A stretch of 64,000 bases of DNA from Sphaerisporangium sp. (GCA_025964675.1 JAOPYI010000081.1:104775-168774); one strand, 5' to 3'; shown: positions 15,172-24,314, numbered from the stretch's first letter. The notes: generated from the sequence alone by a model not told the origin. Made by a program: numbers and translations.

Positions 15172-18100
15172 TTGCGTATCACCAGCGTCGAATCCACCGA
15201 GCTCTTCGTCGAAGCCGGGCAGGTCGTCCGGGTGCACGTCGACGGGCCTCCGGGTGAGATCGAGGTCCGTGTCACCGGCTCCGGCGTCGCCGGCGTGAGC
15301 CGTACGGCACAGCGCCCGGTCGAGGTGGGTGTCTCGACGGGCGCCGCGCCCGGGACACGGATCCCGATCGAGGTGACGGTGGCGGCGGACTCCGCGTCCG
15401 GTGAGCTCGTGGTGGCCGAGCCCGGCTGGACGGTGTGGATGGTGCCGCACTTCCACTACGACCCGGTGTGGTGGAACACCCAGGCCGCCTACACCACCAC
15501 GTGGGACGACGCGGGCGAGGTCGCGCAGCAGTACCGCGGCGACCGTCAGCACGCCGCGTTCGCCCTGATGCGGGAGCACCTGGAGACCGCCCGCCGCGAC
15601 CCCGACTACAAGTTCGTGCTGGCTGAGGTCGACTACCTGAAGCCCTACTGGGACGCCCACCCCGAGGACCGCGACCTGCTGCGGCGGCTGCTCGATGAGG
15701 GCAGGGTCGAGCTGATGGGCGGCACCTACAACGAGCCCAACACCAACCTGACCTCGGCCGAGTCCACGATCCGCAACATCGTCTACGGGGTCGGGTTCCA
15801 GCGTGACATCGTGGGCGGCGACCCGGCGACCGCCTGGCAGCTCGACGTGTTCGGGCACGACCCGCAGTTCCCAGGGCTGATCGCCGAGGCCGGGCTGACC
15901 TCCAGCTCCTGGGCACGCGGTCCCCACCACCAGTGGGGGCCGATGCTCACCGGCCGCGACCTCGAACGCGACGGCTGGGGCGACCCGTCGACCATGCAGT
16001 TCCCCGCCGAGTTCGAGTGGCTGTCGCCGTCGGGCAAGGGCGTGCTCACGCACTACATGCCCGCCCACTACAGCGCCGGCTGGTGGATGGACTCCTCCGC
16101 CGACCTGGCCGCCGCCGAGGAGGCGGTGTACGAGCTGTTCGTCCAGCTGAAGAAGGTCGCGGCCACGCGCAACCTGCTGCTGCCCGTCGGCACCGACTAC
16201 ACCCCGCCGAACAAGTGGGTCACCGAGATCCACCGCGACTGGAACGCCCGCTACGTCTCGCCGAGGTTCGTGTGCGCGCTGCCGAGGGAGTTCTTCGCGG
16301 CCGTGCGCTCCACGCTCGCGTCGCCTTCGCCGCAGACCCGTGACATGAACCCCGTGTACACCGGCAAGGACGTCTCCTTCGTCGACACCAAGCAGGCCCA
16401 GCGGTCGGCGGAGTCGCTGGTCGGCGACGCCGAGAAGTTCGCCACCCTCGCCGCCGTGACCACCGGCGCCCGCTACCCCCACGTCGCGCTCGACAAGGCC
16501 TGGCGGCAGCTCCTGTACGGCGCGCACCACGACGCGATCACCGGCTCGGAGTCCGACCAGGTGTACCTCGACCTGCTCACCGGCTGGCGCGAGGCCCACG
16601 ACCTCGGCGAGGGAGTGCTCAAGGCGTCGCTCGGCGAGCTGACCGCCCACGTCGACACACGAGGCGCGGGCATCGCCGTGGTGGTGTGGAACTCCTCGTC
16701 GTGGGAGCGCACCGACCTGGTCAGGGTGCGGCTCGCGATGCCCGGGCCCGGCGCGTACGGCGTGCGTGTGACCGACCCCGAGGCGGGCGAGCTGCCCGTG
16801 CTCCTGGAGAACCCCGAGTACGACGAGGGCGGCGCACTGACGGCCGTCGACGTCGTCGTGCTGGCACCGGCCGTACCGGCCCTCGGCTGCCGCACGCTGC
16901 GAGCCGAGCCGGTCGCCGAGGCGACGCCGCTCGGCTGGACCACCCGCGACGGCCTCCGCATCTCCACCGCGACCCACCTCGTCGAGGTCGACCCGGCGCG
17001 CGGCGGCTGCGTGTCCCGGTTCTACGACGTCGCGCGCGACCGCGAGCTGCTCCAGCCCGGCCGGGTCGGCAACGAGCTCGTCGTCTACGACGAGTACCCC
17101 GAGCACCCGGAGTACCACGAAGGGCCCTGGCACCTGGTGCCCAAGGGGACCGCCACCGGCGCCGCCGAGCGGCCCGCCGCGTCGGTCACCACCGAGACGT
17201 GCGCGCTCGCCGAGCGCGTCACGGTCACCGGCCAGGTCGGCCCCGTGACCTACACCCAGCAGATCACCCTGTGGCACGGCCTCGACCGCGTCGACTGCGT
17301 CACCCACATCGACGAGTTCGACGGCGCCGACCAGCTCGTCCGGCTGCGCTGGCCCGCCCGCGTCCCGGGCGCCCTGCCGGTCAGCGAGGTCGGCGACGCC
17401 GTCGTCGGCCGGGGGTTCGGGCTCATCGACGTCGACTCCGCGGAGCACCCCTGGACGCTCGACAACCCGGCGGGCACGTGGTTCGCCCTGTCCTCCACCG
17501 CGAGGGTCGCCCTGCGCGCCGAGGACGGCACGCCGCTCGGCGACCGCGCCATCGGCATCGCCGAGATCATCGGCGGGGAACCGCGTGACCTCGCCGTGGC
17601 GCTGGTCCGCAAGGGGGTCACCGCCACCTGCTCCAGCGCCCCCGGCCCCCGGTACGGAGACCTCAGCGTCGACTCCAACCTGCCAGACGTGCGGGTCGCG
17701 CTAGGCACCCCGGAGGAGAACCCGTTCGTGGCGGAGGTTCTGGGAGCCGCCGAGCCGGAGTACGCCGCGCTGCTGCGCGACCGCCTGGCGTCCGGCGGCC
17801 CTGCCCGGATCTGGGTGCCCGCGTCCGAGGCGCTGGAGAAGGTGTGGGTGCCGGGCGCCGACCTCACCGGGCCCCGCGCGCTTCCCGTCCTGATCGTCGC
17901 GGGCGAGGGTGCCGTCGAGGACCTCGTCGCGGACCTGGACGACGCGGTCATCGAGGTGACCCAGCCGTCCGAGCTCGCCACGCTCACCGAGCCCGCGCTG
18001 GACGACTACACCATCGGCATCATCAACCGGGGCGTCCCGGGCTTCGCCGTCGACGCGGGCGGGGCTCTCCACCTGTCGCTGCTGCGGTCCTGCACGGGCT

Positions 18101-19407
18101 GGCCGTCCGGCGTGTGGATCGACCCGCCCCGCAGCACCGCGCCGGACGGGTCGAACTTCCAGCTCCAGCACTGGACCCACTCCTTCGAGTACTCCCTGGT
18201 CACCGGGGCGGGCGACTGGCGCGAGGCCCGGCTGGTCGGCCAAGGGCACGACGTCAACCACCCGCTGGCCGCCGTGCCGGCGCCCGCGCACGAGGGGAAG
18301 CTCGCGGCCACCACCTCGTTCCTTTCCGTGGAGCCCGCAGGCAAGGTGGTGCTCACCGCCCTGAAGGCCACCGGCAACCCGCTCGCCTCCGGCAGACAGG
18401 CCGGGGAGGTCGACGGCATCACCCTGCGGCTGTACGAGGCGGCGGGCGAGCAGGTCACCGCCCGGATCCACACCGCCCTGCCCCTAGGCGACACGCACCG
18501 CACCGACCTGCTCGAACGCCCCCTCACCCCACTGCCCGCCGGCACGATCCACCTGACCGGCATGGAGATCGCCACCGTCACCGCGGCACTGGCCGGTCAG
18601 CAGGGCTCTGTTACCGGGTCCAATGGGTCGGGCGCGGCGCTGAAGCCGGAAGGCTCGGGGGTGGCTCTCGGGCCGGAGGGGGAGCCGTACCAGCCCGTCT
18701 ACACGCGTTATTGGCTGAACAACACCGGGCCCGCCCCGGCCGGGAACATGCCGGTGGCCGTCCACCTGTCCCGGACGGACGTCGCCGTCCCCGTCCCTGG
18801 ATCCGGGGCCGTCGAGCTGGCCGTGTCCGTGGCGTCCGGGCTCACCGAAGGGGAGGCCTCCGGCGTCGTGACGCTCGTGGGTCCGGAGGGGTGGGCATGC
18901 GAGCCCGCCGAGCGCCCGTACGTGCTGGCGCCGGGCGGCCACGCCTCCTTCCCGGTGAGGATCGTCCCCGCCGGCGACGCCGAGGCCGGCGTGTACTGGC
19001 TCCGGGCACGTACATCCCACGGCGGCCAGCTCTACGAGGACGTGACGCGGCTGCATGTGGGCGGCGGCCAGGACGCGGGGCTCGACGTCGTCGTGGAGAC
19101 GCCCCGGGTACGCCTGGAGGCGGGCGACTCCGAGAGCGCAGCCGGGGCGGTGGAGGTCCTGCTCCGCTCCCCGGCACGTACGGAGGTCTCCGTTCAGGCG
19201 CAGCTGATCAGCCCCTGGCACACTTTCGAGCTGATCCCGGAGTGGAACACCGGAGTCGTCGTGCCCGCCCAGGGGGAGGCACGGCTCCGCTTCGACGTCC
19301 AGGCACCCCCCGGCACCCGGCCGGGCCGCTGGTGGGCGGTGGTCAAGCTGGCCAGCGCCGGCTGGCTCCACTACACCAAGGCCGTCGAGATCGAGGTGCT
19401 CGGATGA
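15172..19407 (+). CDS. glycoside hydrolase family 38 alpha-mannosidase
   Basis: A 1411-residue zinc enzyme that hydrolyses alpha-mannosides with retention. Catalytic-domain marks are 'VPHFHYDPVWW' (zinc ligands, residue ~90), 'WQLDVFGHDPQFPG' with the nucleophile Asp near residue 225, and 'HHDAITGSESDQVY' near residue 452. Beta-sandwich domains follow; a Gly/Ser-rich linker with a repeated GSG(A/V)AL(K/G)PEG unit (residues ~1152-1170) leads to a C-terminal domain of about 230 residues that looks like a non-catalytic sandwich. No signal peptide is seen, so it acts inside after import. The TTG at 15172 is 3 bases after the permease stop, with GAAGGG upstream. Confidence 0.93.
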   Translation: MRITSVESTELFVEAGQVVRVHVDGPPGEIEVRVTGSGVAGVSRTAQRPVEVGVSTGAAPGTRIPIEVTVAADSASGELVVAEPGWTVWMVPHFHYDPVWWNTQAAYTTTWDDAGEVAQQYRGDRQHAAFALMREHLETARRDPDYKFVLAEVDYLKPYWDAHPEDRDLLRRLLDEGRVELMGGTYNEPNTNLTSAESTIRNIVYGVGFQRDIVGGDPATAWQLDVFGHDPQFPGLIAEAGLTSSSWARGPHHQWGPMLTGRDLERDGWGDPSTMQFPAEFEWLSPSGKGVLTHYMPAHYSAGWWMDSSADLAAAEEAVYELFVQLKKVAATRNLLLPVGTDYTPPNKWVTEIHRDWNARYVSPRFVCALPREFFAAVRSTLASPSPQTRDMNPVYTGKDVSFVDTKQAQRSAESLVGDAEKFATLAAVTTGARYPHVALDKAWRQLLYGAHHDAITGSESDQVYLDLLTGWREAHDLGEGVLKASLGELTAHVDTRGAGIAVVVWNSSSWERTDLVRVRLAMPGPGAYGVRVTDPEAGELPVLLENPEYDEGGALTAVDVVVLAPAVPALGCRTLRAEPVAEATPLGWTTRDGLRISTATHLVEVDPARGGCVSRFYDVARDRELLQPGRVGNELVVYDEYPEHPEYHEGPWHLVPKGTATGAAERPAASVTTETCALAERVTVTGQVGPVTYTQQITLWHGLDRVDCVTHIDEFDGADQLVRLRWPARVPGALPVSEVGDAVVGRGFGLIDVDSAEHPWTLDNPAGTWFALSSTARVALRAEDGTPLGDRAIGIAEIIGGEPRDLAVALVRKGVTATCSSAPGPRYGDLSVDSNLPDVRVALGTPEENPFVAEVLGAAEPEYAALLRDRLASGGPARIWVPASEALEKVWVPGADLTGPRALPVLIVAGEGAVEDLVADLDDAVIEVTQPSELATLTEPALDDYTIGIINRGVPGFAVDAGGALHLSLLRSCTGWPSGVWIDPPRSTAPDGSNFQLQHWTHSFEYSLVTGAGDWREARLVGQGHDVNHPLAAVPAPAHEGKLAATTSFLSVEPAGKVVLTALKATGNPLASGRQAGEVDGITLRLYEAAGEQVTARIHTALPLGDTHRTDLLERPLTPLPAGTIHLTGMEIATVTAALAGQQGSVTGSNGSGAALKPEGSGVALGPEGEPYQPVYTRYWLNNTGPAPAGNMPVAVHLSRTDVAVPVPGSGAVELAVSVASGLTEGEASGVVTLVGPEGWACEPAERPYVLAPGGHASFPVRIVPAGDAEAGVYWLRARTSHGGQLYEDVTRLHVGGGQDAGLDVVVETPRVRLEAGDSESAAGAVEVLLRSPARTEVSVQAQLISPWHTFELIPEWNTGVVVPAQGEARLRFDVQAPPGTRPGRWWAVVKLASAGWLHYTKAVEIEVLG

Positions 19408-20324
19408 CCTCCGCCGCTACGGTCGCCGCCGAGCAAGGGAAGCCGGTCATGACCCGGGCGGCCAAAGGCAAGCACGTCACGAACCGGGCGGACACGATCG
19501 CCGCCGAGGTGGGGGAGCGGGTCATTCCGGTCTCCCACGTCGACGAGCGGGAGGCGGAGCTGCGTGCGGGGCCGCTCGCCGCGCGGCTGCCGCACCCCCA
19601 CAGCGCCGAGGGCAGGAACCTCCGCCGCTGGCTGGTCCAGGTGATGGTGGCCGAGGCACTCGTCGAGGACGAGGCGATCACCCTCGGGCTCGTCACGGAG
19701 GCGAGCGCCGTCGAGCCCGTCGAGGAGGACGGGGCTGCCTTTGGGCTGGTGACGGAGGCGAGTGCCGTCGGGCTCGCCTGGGTGGGCGAGGGTTCACGGT
19801 CCGGTCGGCTTACGCTGGCCGCCGCGCTTCGTACGGGAGGCGTCGTCGCGGCCGTCACGGCGTCGATGCCGCTGGCGCGGAAGCTGCGCGGCACGGTCAC
19901 GGCCTGGGTGCGTGTCCCGGAGGAAGAGGTCCGCGCGTACTACGATCGCAACCTCGACCGGTTCACCCGCCCGGAAGTGCGTCATGTGAGCCATGCCGGG
20001 GGAGCCTCCCTCGGGCCCGTGCGGCTGGGCGAGCTGACCGGCCCCCTGGAGACGGCCATCTTCTCCGCCGGGGAGGGAGATGTCGTCGGGCCCATCGAGG
20101 GTCCGGGCGGGCCGTGGACGGTCCGTGTGGACAGGGTGGAGCCGGGAGGCCGGAGGCCGTACGAAGAGGTCCGCGCGGGCATCGCGTCCGAGCTGACCGC
20201 GGTCGCCGTCGAGCAGACCTTCGCCGGGTGGCTGGAGCGCCGGTACGCGGAGAAGGTGCGGTTGCGCTCCGGTTTCGAGCACCCCGCCGATCCCAACCAC
20301 GCCGACGCCACCCACCGGCATTGA
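19404..20324 (+). CDS. parvulin-like (PpiC/SurA-type) protein co-translated with the mannosidase
   Basis: A 306-residue protein with no visible signal peptide. The C-terminal half looks like a divergent parvulin foldase: 'EEVRAYYDRNLDRFTRPEVRHV' (linker helix and first strand), then 'LETAIFSAGEGDVVGPIEGPGGPWTVRVD', then a closing helix. A peptidyl-prolyl isomerase role is a fold guess and the actual function is unknown. An internal duplication (LGLVTEASAV / FGLVTEASAV, 19 residues apart) lies near residues 95-122. The ATG overlaps the mannosidase stop (ATGA), suggesting a 1:1 partner or chaperone of the 1411-residue enzyme. Confidence 0.68.
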   Translation: MTSAATVAAEQGKPVMTRAAKGKHVTNRADTIAAEVGERVIPVSHVDEREAELRAGPLAARLPHPHSAEGRNLRRWLVQVMVAEALVEDEAITLGLVTEASAVEPVEEDGAAFGLVTEASAVGLAWVGEGSRSGRLTLAAALRTGGVVAAVTASMPLARKLRGTVTAWVRVPEEEVRAYYDRNLDRFTRPEVRHVSHAGGASLGPVRLGELTGPLETAIFSAGEGDVVGPIEGPGGPWTVRVDRVEPGGRRPYEEVRAGIASELTAVAVEQTFAGWLERRYAEKVRLRSGFEHPADPNHADATHRH

Positions 20325-20433
20325 CGTGCTCGTACCCCTCCACGGCAGGAGCCGGAGCGGCCCGCTCTCATCGCGTCGCGCTTCACCCCTACCAAGCAGT
20401 TCCGCCGGCCCCCAGGCATCGTAAGGTTTCGGC

Positions 20434-21990
20434 ATGGAGTACACGAGGTTTGCCAGGTTCGGCATGGTTTGCACGGTTGATCACTTGGCCTCCACGGCGG
20501 GGTCGACCATGCTTGACCGGGGTGGTTCCGCGGCGGACGCGGCGATCGCCGCCAATGCCGTGCTGGCCGTCACCGCCCCGCACGCGTGCGGTCTCGGAGG
20601 CGACCTGTTCGCCCTCGTCCACCAGGACGGCGGCCCCCCGCGCGCGCTGAACGCCTCCGGGCGGTCGGGATCCGGGGCCGACCCCGATCGCCTGCGCGCC
20701 GAGGGACGCGACAGCATGCCGTTCCAGCGGGACATCCGCTCGGTACCGGTGCCCGGCTGCGCCGACGGGTGGCTGGCCCTGCACGCCGCGTACGGGCGGC
20801 TGCCGCTGGCGGATCTGTTCGCGCCCGCCATCCGGTACGCGATGGAGGGCTTCCCTGCCTCGCCGCTGCTCGCCCCGGCGGCCGCGGTGCTCCCCGGAGT
20901 GGACGCCCCGCTCGCTCCGGGCGGCCTGATCTACCGTCCCGGCGTCGCCCGTGCCCTGGAGGCGCTGGCCACCGACGGGCGTGACGGGTTCTATCTCGGA
21001 GAGTTCGGCAAGGGCCTCGTCGCCTTCGGCCGCGACGCCGCGGTGGGCGGTTCGAGCGAGGGCGAGTACGCCGAGGCGGACCTGGACCGCGTGAACGCCG
21101 ACTGGATGGAGCCGCTCCGCGCCCGGGCCTTCGGCCACGACGTCTGGACCATTCCGCCGAACTCCCAGGGTTACCTCCTGCTCCTCGCGCTGGAGATCGC
21201 CGACGGTCTCGGCCTGCCGGGCGATCCGTCGGACCCGCTCTGGGCCCACCTGCTCATCGAGGCCGCGAGGGCCGCCGGGCACGACCGTCCCGACGTGCTG
21301 TTCGAAGGGGCCTCTGTCGCGCACGTGCTCGCCTCCGCCGCCGAGCGGCGCGCGGCGATCGATCCGTCGCGCCGGGCCCGGCTCCGCGACCTGGTCTCGC
21401 CCGGCGACACGACGTACCTGTGCGCGGTGGACGCCGAGGGGATGGGCGTGTCGCTCATCCAGTCGAACGCGGCCGGGTTCGGCAGCATGCTGTTCGAGCC
21501 CGCCACAGGGATCAACCTGCACAACCGAGGCGTCGGCTTCTCCCTCGTCTCCGGCCACCCGGCGGAGTACGGGCCTGGCCGCCGCCCGCCGCACACCCTC
21601 GCCCCCGCCCTGGTGACCAGGCCCGACGGATCGCTGCGTACCGTGGTCGGGACGATGGGAGGGGACTCCCAGCCGCAGATCGTCCTGCAGGTGCTCGCCC
21701 GCCTGCTGGGGTCGGGGGAGTCGCCTGGACAGGCGATCACCGCGCCCCGGTGGCGGCTCGGCCCCGGCCTCACAGGCTTCGACGCCTGGAGCGATGTGGA
21801 CGGTGCGTCCCTGGACATGGAGGAAGGCGCGCCATGGGCCGAGGGACTGCGCGAGCGCGGCCACCTCGTCCAGGGTCTGCCGTACGGCGGTTCGTTCGGG
21901 TACGCGCAGATCATCGACGTACGGCCTGACGGCGTGCTGGCCGGCGCGGCCGACCCCCGAGCCCTCATCTCCAGCGCCGTCGGACAGTGA
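20434..21990 (+). CDS. gamma-glutamyltransferase family Ntn hydrolase
   Basis: A 518-residue member of the gamma-glutamyltranspeptidase family, which self-cleaves to expose a catalytic Thr and acts on gamma-glutamyl bonds or related acyl amides. The N-terminal 'ASTAGSTMLDRGGSAADAAIAANAVLAV' and 'PHACGLGGDLFAL' blocks are typical. The cleavage/nucleophile site is 'SPGDTTYLCAVD', with Thr near residue 328, and the oxyanion-type 'TMGGDSQPQI' is near residue 408. No signal peptide is visible, so it is probably cytosolic, unlike classical GGT. The ATG at 20434 has AAGG upstream. It stands alone after the mannoside operon. Confidence 0.9.
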   Translation: MEYTRFARFGMVCTVDHLASTAGSTMLDRGGSAADAAIAANAVLAVTAPHACGLGGDLFALVHQDGGPPRALNASGRSGSGADPDRLRAEGRDSMPFQRDIRSVPVPGCADGWLALHAAYGRLPLADLFAPAIRYAMEGFPASPLLAPAAAVLPGVDAPLAPGGLIYRPGVARALEALATDGRDGFYLGEFGKGLVAFGRDAAVGGSSEGEYAEADLDRVNADWMEPLRARAFGHDVWTIPPNSQGYLLLLALEIADGLGLPGDPSDPLWAHLLIEAARAAGHDRPDVLFEGASVAHVLASAAERRAAIDPSRRARLRDLVSPGDTTYLCAVDAEGMGVSLIQSNAAGFGSMLFEPATGINLHNRGVGFSLVSGHPAEYGPGRRPPHTLAPALVTRPDGSLRTVVGTMGGDSQPQIVLQVLARLLGSGESPGQAITAPRWRLGPGLTGFDAWSDVDGASLDMEEGAPWAEGLRERGHLVQGLPYGGSFGYAQIIDVRPDGVLAGAADPRALISSAVGQ

Positions 21991-22174
21991 ACAGCGACAG
22001 ATGACCATCTCCGGCCCGGGAACAACCTCCGCCCGGCTGTGGTTACATATGTCGTGACCGGTGTGTCCGGTGTCCCCGGGCCTCACCTATTGCCTTCGCG
22101 GATTACCGTTCGGCTGGAGCCGCGTTGTGCCTTTCGCCGAGAGGCGACCCGCACACCGGTCCACGATCGTGAGG

Positions 22175-22206
22175 GCCCCGCCAGGAAATCTCCTGGCGGG
22201 GCTTTT
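22175..22206 (+). terminator. strong rho-independent terminator
   Basis: A perfect 12-bp stem (22175-22186 with 22191-22202) with a 4-base loop and an immediate TTTT run. It lies 185 bases after the gamma-glutamyltransferase stop. That gap has no gene, but could be a long 3' UTR or a short non-coding RNA that ends here. Confidence 0.85.
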
Positions 22207-22345
22207 CACGTCTCAGGCCTACCGCCGCGTTCGGCTGATCTCCCACACCGTGGTCACCTTCAAGACCCTACAGCCGGGATCTCACCCGGGTGAGATGGCG
22301 AGCCGTGTGAGGCCGGGTCGTGCCGCTCGACGTGATGATCGAGCC

Positions 22346-22597
22346 ATGTCCCAGCCGACCACCTACGAGATCGTGATCCGAGGCCGAGCAAGCGCTCGGC
22401 TCCTGCGGCCGCTCCTCGACGACTTCACCATCGACCATGCGAGCCACGGCGTGACCCGCCTGGTCGGCGACATCGTTGACGCCTCTCACCTGCATGGAGT
22501 GTTGGCCCATCTGACGTCGGTCAACGCCGAAGTGATCTCCATCGCACCCCTCGACGGCCCCTCGAACAGCGAGTTTCGAACCGACTCGTCCATGTGA
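22346..22597 (+). CDS. small conserved-looking protein of unknown function
   Basis: An 83-residue soluble protein: 'TYEIVIRGRASARLLRPLLDDF' then 'HGVTRLVGDIVDASHLHGVLAHLTSVNAEVISI'. The pattern (RG, then a strand 'TRLVGDI', then 'LHGVLAHL') is that of small actinobacterial proteins found beside transporters or regulators. I cannot name a family with certainty. The ATG at 22346 is chosen because the homology-like part begins there. The next feature, a fragment of an ABC ATPase, starts 35 bases later, suggesting an old operon partly deleted. Confidence 0.7.
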   Translation: MSQPTTYEIVIRGRASARLLRPLLDDFTIDHASHGVTRLVGDIVDASHLHGVLAHLTSVNAEVISIAPLDGPSNSEFRTDSSM

Positions 22598-22632
22598 CCA
22601 GCTCACCCACACAACACGCTGGGAGTCGGCCC

Positions 22633-22728
22633 ATGATCACGGTTTCAGGTATCACCAAGCAGCACGGCAAGCGAATCGCCGTCGAAGACATGACCTTCGC
22701 CCAAAAACTTGGAAAGGACAGTCCAGTT
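22633..22728 (+). pseudogene. 5' fragment of an ABC transporter ATPase gene, truncated
   Basis: An ATG at 22633 with GGGAG upstream starts 'MITVSGITKQHGKRIAVEDM', the exact opening of drug/antibiotic-type ABC ATPases, but after about 23 residues it runs into unrelated sequence ('QKLGKDSP'), losing Walker A and everything after. The frame stays open into the DUF4386 gene, so a chimeric protein is possible if this start is used. The best reading is a deletion that removed the ATPase body and fused its head to the upstream region of the next gene. Confidence 0.72.
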
Positions 22729-23337
22729 ATGACAACCCGAAAGATCGCGGTCGCGGTAGGAGCCTTGTTCATCTTGCAGATGGTCTCGGCCATGATCGGC
22801 ACTACGCTAACCCAGGCATTCATTGACGGTAACCCCGACAAAACGGCGCTGACGGCCGGCGTAGCGCTCATGATGTGCTCGGGCCTGGCCGTGGTAGGAA
22901 TCGGCCTTCTCATGTACCAGGTCCTGAAGGGCTTCAACCCAAAGCTGGCCCTCTGGTACCCGGTAATGAGGGTTGTCGAGTTCGCGGTCTCCGCAACCTG
23001 CGGCATCTACCTGTTGACTCAGCTGCAGGCCGTCCCCAACACGATGTTGTGGGTTTACATTCCCACAGCTATCGGCGGCCTGGTGTTCAACTACCTGCTG
23101 TTCGTTTCAAGAATAGTCCCTCAGCCCATCGCGGTCCTCGGACTCATCGGCTACGCCCTGCTTCTGCTGGGAGTGCCGCTGGACCTCCTCGGTGTCCTGA
23201 ACATGGACATGGGACCGGGCGTGTTCTTGCTGGCTCCGGGCGGGTTGTTCGAAGCCCTGGTCCTGCCCATCTGGTTGTTTGCCAAGGGCTTCAAACTGCC
23301 TCAGGCGTCTCAGCCGGCGCGGGTTGGCGCGGCGTAG
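22729..23337 (+). CDS. DUF4386-type integral membrane protein
   Basis: A 202-residue protein with about six hydrophobic helices, beginning 'MTTRKIAVAVGALFILQMVSAMIG', a form seen in DUF4386 proteins of unknown function. 'PVMRVVEFAVSATCGIYLL' and 'FVSRIVPQPIAVLGLIGYALLL' are typical inner segments. The ATG at 22729 has AAAGGA about 10 bases upstream; a longer in-frame start at 22633 or 22594 would add the ABC ATPase remnant. Codon use looks less GC-biased than its neighbours, consistent with acquisition by transfer. A strong terminator follows. Confidence 0.82.
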   Translation: MTTRKIAVAVGALFILQMVSAMIGTTLTQAFIDGNPDKTALTAGVALMMCSGLAVVGIGLLMYQVLKGFNPKLALWYPVMRVVEFAVSATCGIYLLTQLQAVPNTMLWVYIPTAIGGLVFNYLLFVSRIVPQPIAVLGLIGYALLLLGVPLDLLGVLNMDMGPGVFLLAPGGLFEALVLPIWLFAKGFKLPQASQPARVGAA

Positions 23338-23362
23338 CTAACCTGCACGTGTTAGCTTGGGT

Positions 23363-23399
23363 CCCCGGCGGGTTTTACCTGCCGGGGCCTTTTCTTTTT
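23363..23399 (+). terminator. rho-independent terminator after the DUF4386 gene
   Basis: A 10-bp stem with one G-T pair (23363-23372 with 23378-23387), a TTTTA loop and a T-rich tail (23390-23399). It ends the plus-strand transcript before the convergent ABM-fold gene. Confidence 0.85.
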
Positions 23400-23441
23400 A
23401 ATTCCGTCGAGATCATCGGTGCTGAAGACGATCACCGGGTC

Positions 23442-23732
23442 TCAGTGCTCGTCGACGACCTGACCGTTCAGGGCGGTGGCGTCCTTGGTGAGGGCCATGG
23501 TCAGCGGCGCCTCCGGGAAGGTGGGGAGGGCGGCGAGCGCGGCGCCCAGCTGCTCGGCGGTCTCCCAGTGCCAGGTGTCGGTGTAGGTGCCGTCCTCGAG
23601 CTGGATCAGCACGACGTGGGTGAACCCGGGGTGCCCCTTCCGGACGGTCGCGATCAGCGAGCTGCGGCGGGCCAGGAACTCCTCCAGGTCGGCGTCAGCG
23701 ACGGAGTAGCGGTGCGAGCGGACGACGGACAT
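23442..23732 (-). CDS. ABM-fold (antibiotic biosynthesis monooxygenase-like) small protein
   Basis: A 96-residue protein resembling dimeric alpha/beta-barrel monooxygenase or stress-response proteins: 'SHRYSVADADLEEFLARRSSLIATVRKGHPGFTHVVLIQLEDGTYTDTWHWETAEQL'. The 'DTWHWET' segment is a common feature of these barrels. The ATG at 23732 has GAAGGAG upstream. It lies 34 bases after the AhpD-like gene on the same strand, so the two form an operon. Its substrate is unknown. Confidence 0.75.
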   Translation of the reverse strand: MSVVRSHRYSVADADLEEFLARRSSLIATVRKGHPGFTHVVLIQLEDGTYTDTWHWETAEQLGAALAALPTFPEAPLTMALTKDATALNGQVVDEH

Positions 23733-23766
23733 GTCGGTGTCTCCTTCTGTGCGTGGGGGTCGTGGC

Positions 23767-24219
23767 TTACCAGCTGCCGGCGACCTGCCGGATCGGGGCG
23801 TTCAGGCGGTTGAAGAGGTTGGTGACGGCCGTCATCAGCAGGATCGAGGCCAGCTGCTGCTCGTCGAAGTGGTCGGCGGCGTTGTTCCAGACCTCGTCGG
23901 AGACCGCGTCGGCGTGGTCGGCCAGCCGGGTCGAGGCCTCGGCCAGCTCCAGAGCGGCCCGCTCGGCGTCGGTGTAGTACGGAGCCTCGCGCCAGGCGGT
24001 GACCAGGCCGATGCGCTCGTCGCTCTCGCCGAGCTTGCGCAGGTTCTTCAGGCCGGCGTCGACGCAGAAGCTGCAACCGTTGATCTGGCTGACCCGCAGG
24101 TGGATCATCTCCATGAGCTCCTGGGGGAGACCCTGCGACTGAGCGGCCTTCATCAGCTCCTGGATCGGCTGAATCGCGGCAGGGATGATCGTGGCGGGGT
24201 TCTTCATCCGGGCTTCCAT
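23767..24219 (-). CDS. carboxymuconolactone decarboxylase / AhpD-like protein
   Basis: A 150-residue AhpD-family protein, a predicted thiol peroxidase or reductase. The redox motif is 'INGCSFCVDAG' (CxxC) near residues 47-57, after 'ELMEMIHLRVSQ', and a second family motif 'WREAPYYTDAERAALELAEA' follows. The ATG at 24219 has GGAGG upstream. It heads a two-gene unit with the ABM-fold gene and is divergent from a BTAD/NB-ARC regulator, 95 bases away, that may control it. Confidence 0.9.
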   Translation of the reverse strand: MEARMKNPATIIPAAIQPIQELMKAAQSQGLPQELMEMIHLRVSQINGCSFCVDAGLKNLRKLGESDERIGLVTAWREAPYYTDAERAALELAEASTRLADHADAVSDEVWNNAADHFDEQQLASILLMTAVTNLFNRLNAPIRQVAGSW

Positions 24220-24314
24220 CGTGTTTCCTCCGTCTCGGTTCGTGTGAGATCAGAGTGGTTGCCCGGATTGATACATTCGCTATGCGCCCACGATGCGCTG
24301 GTGATGGGGGGACG

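Noticed and set aside
15154..17448. 764-residue minus-strand open frame opposite the mannosidase
   Set aside because: Its codon pattern is that of an antisense shadow of a GC3-rich gene; the plus-strand frame has full GH38 motifs.
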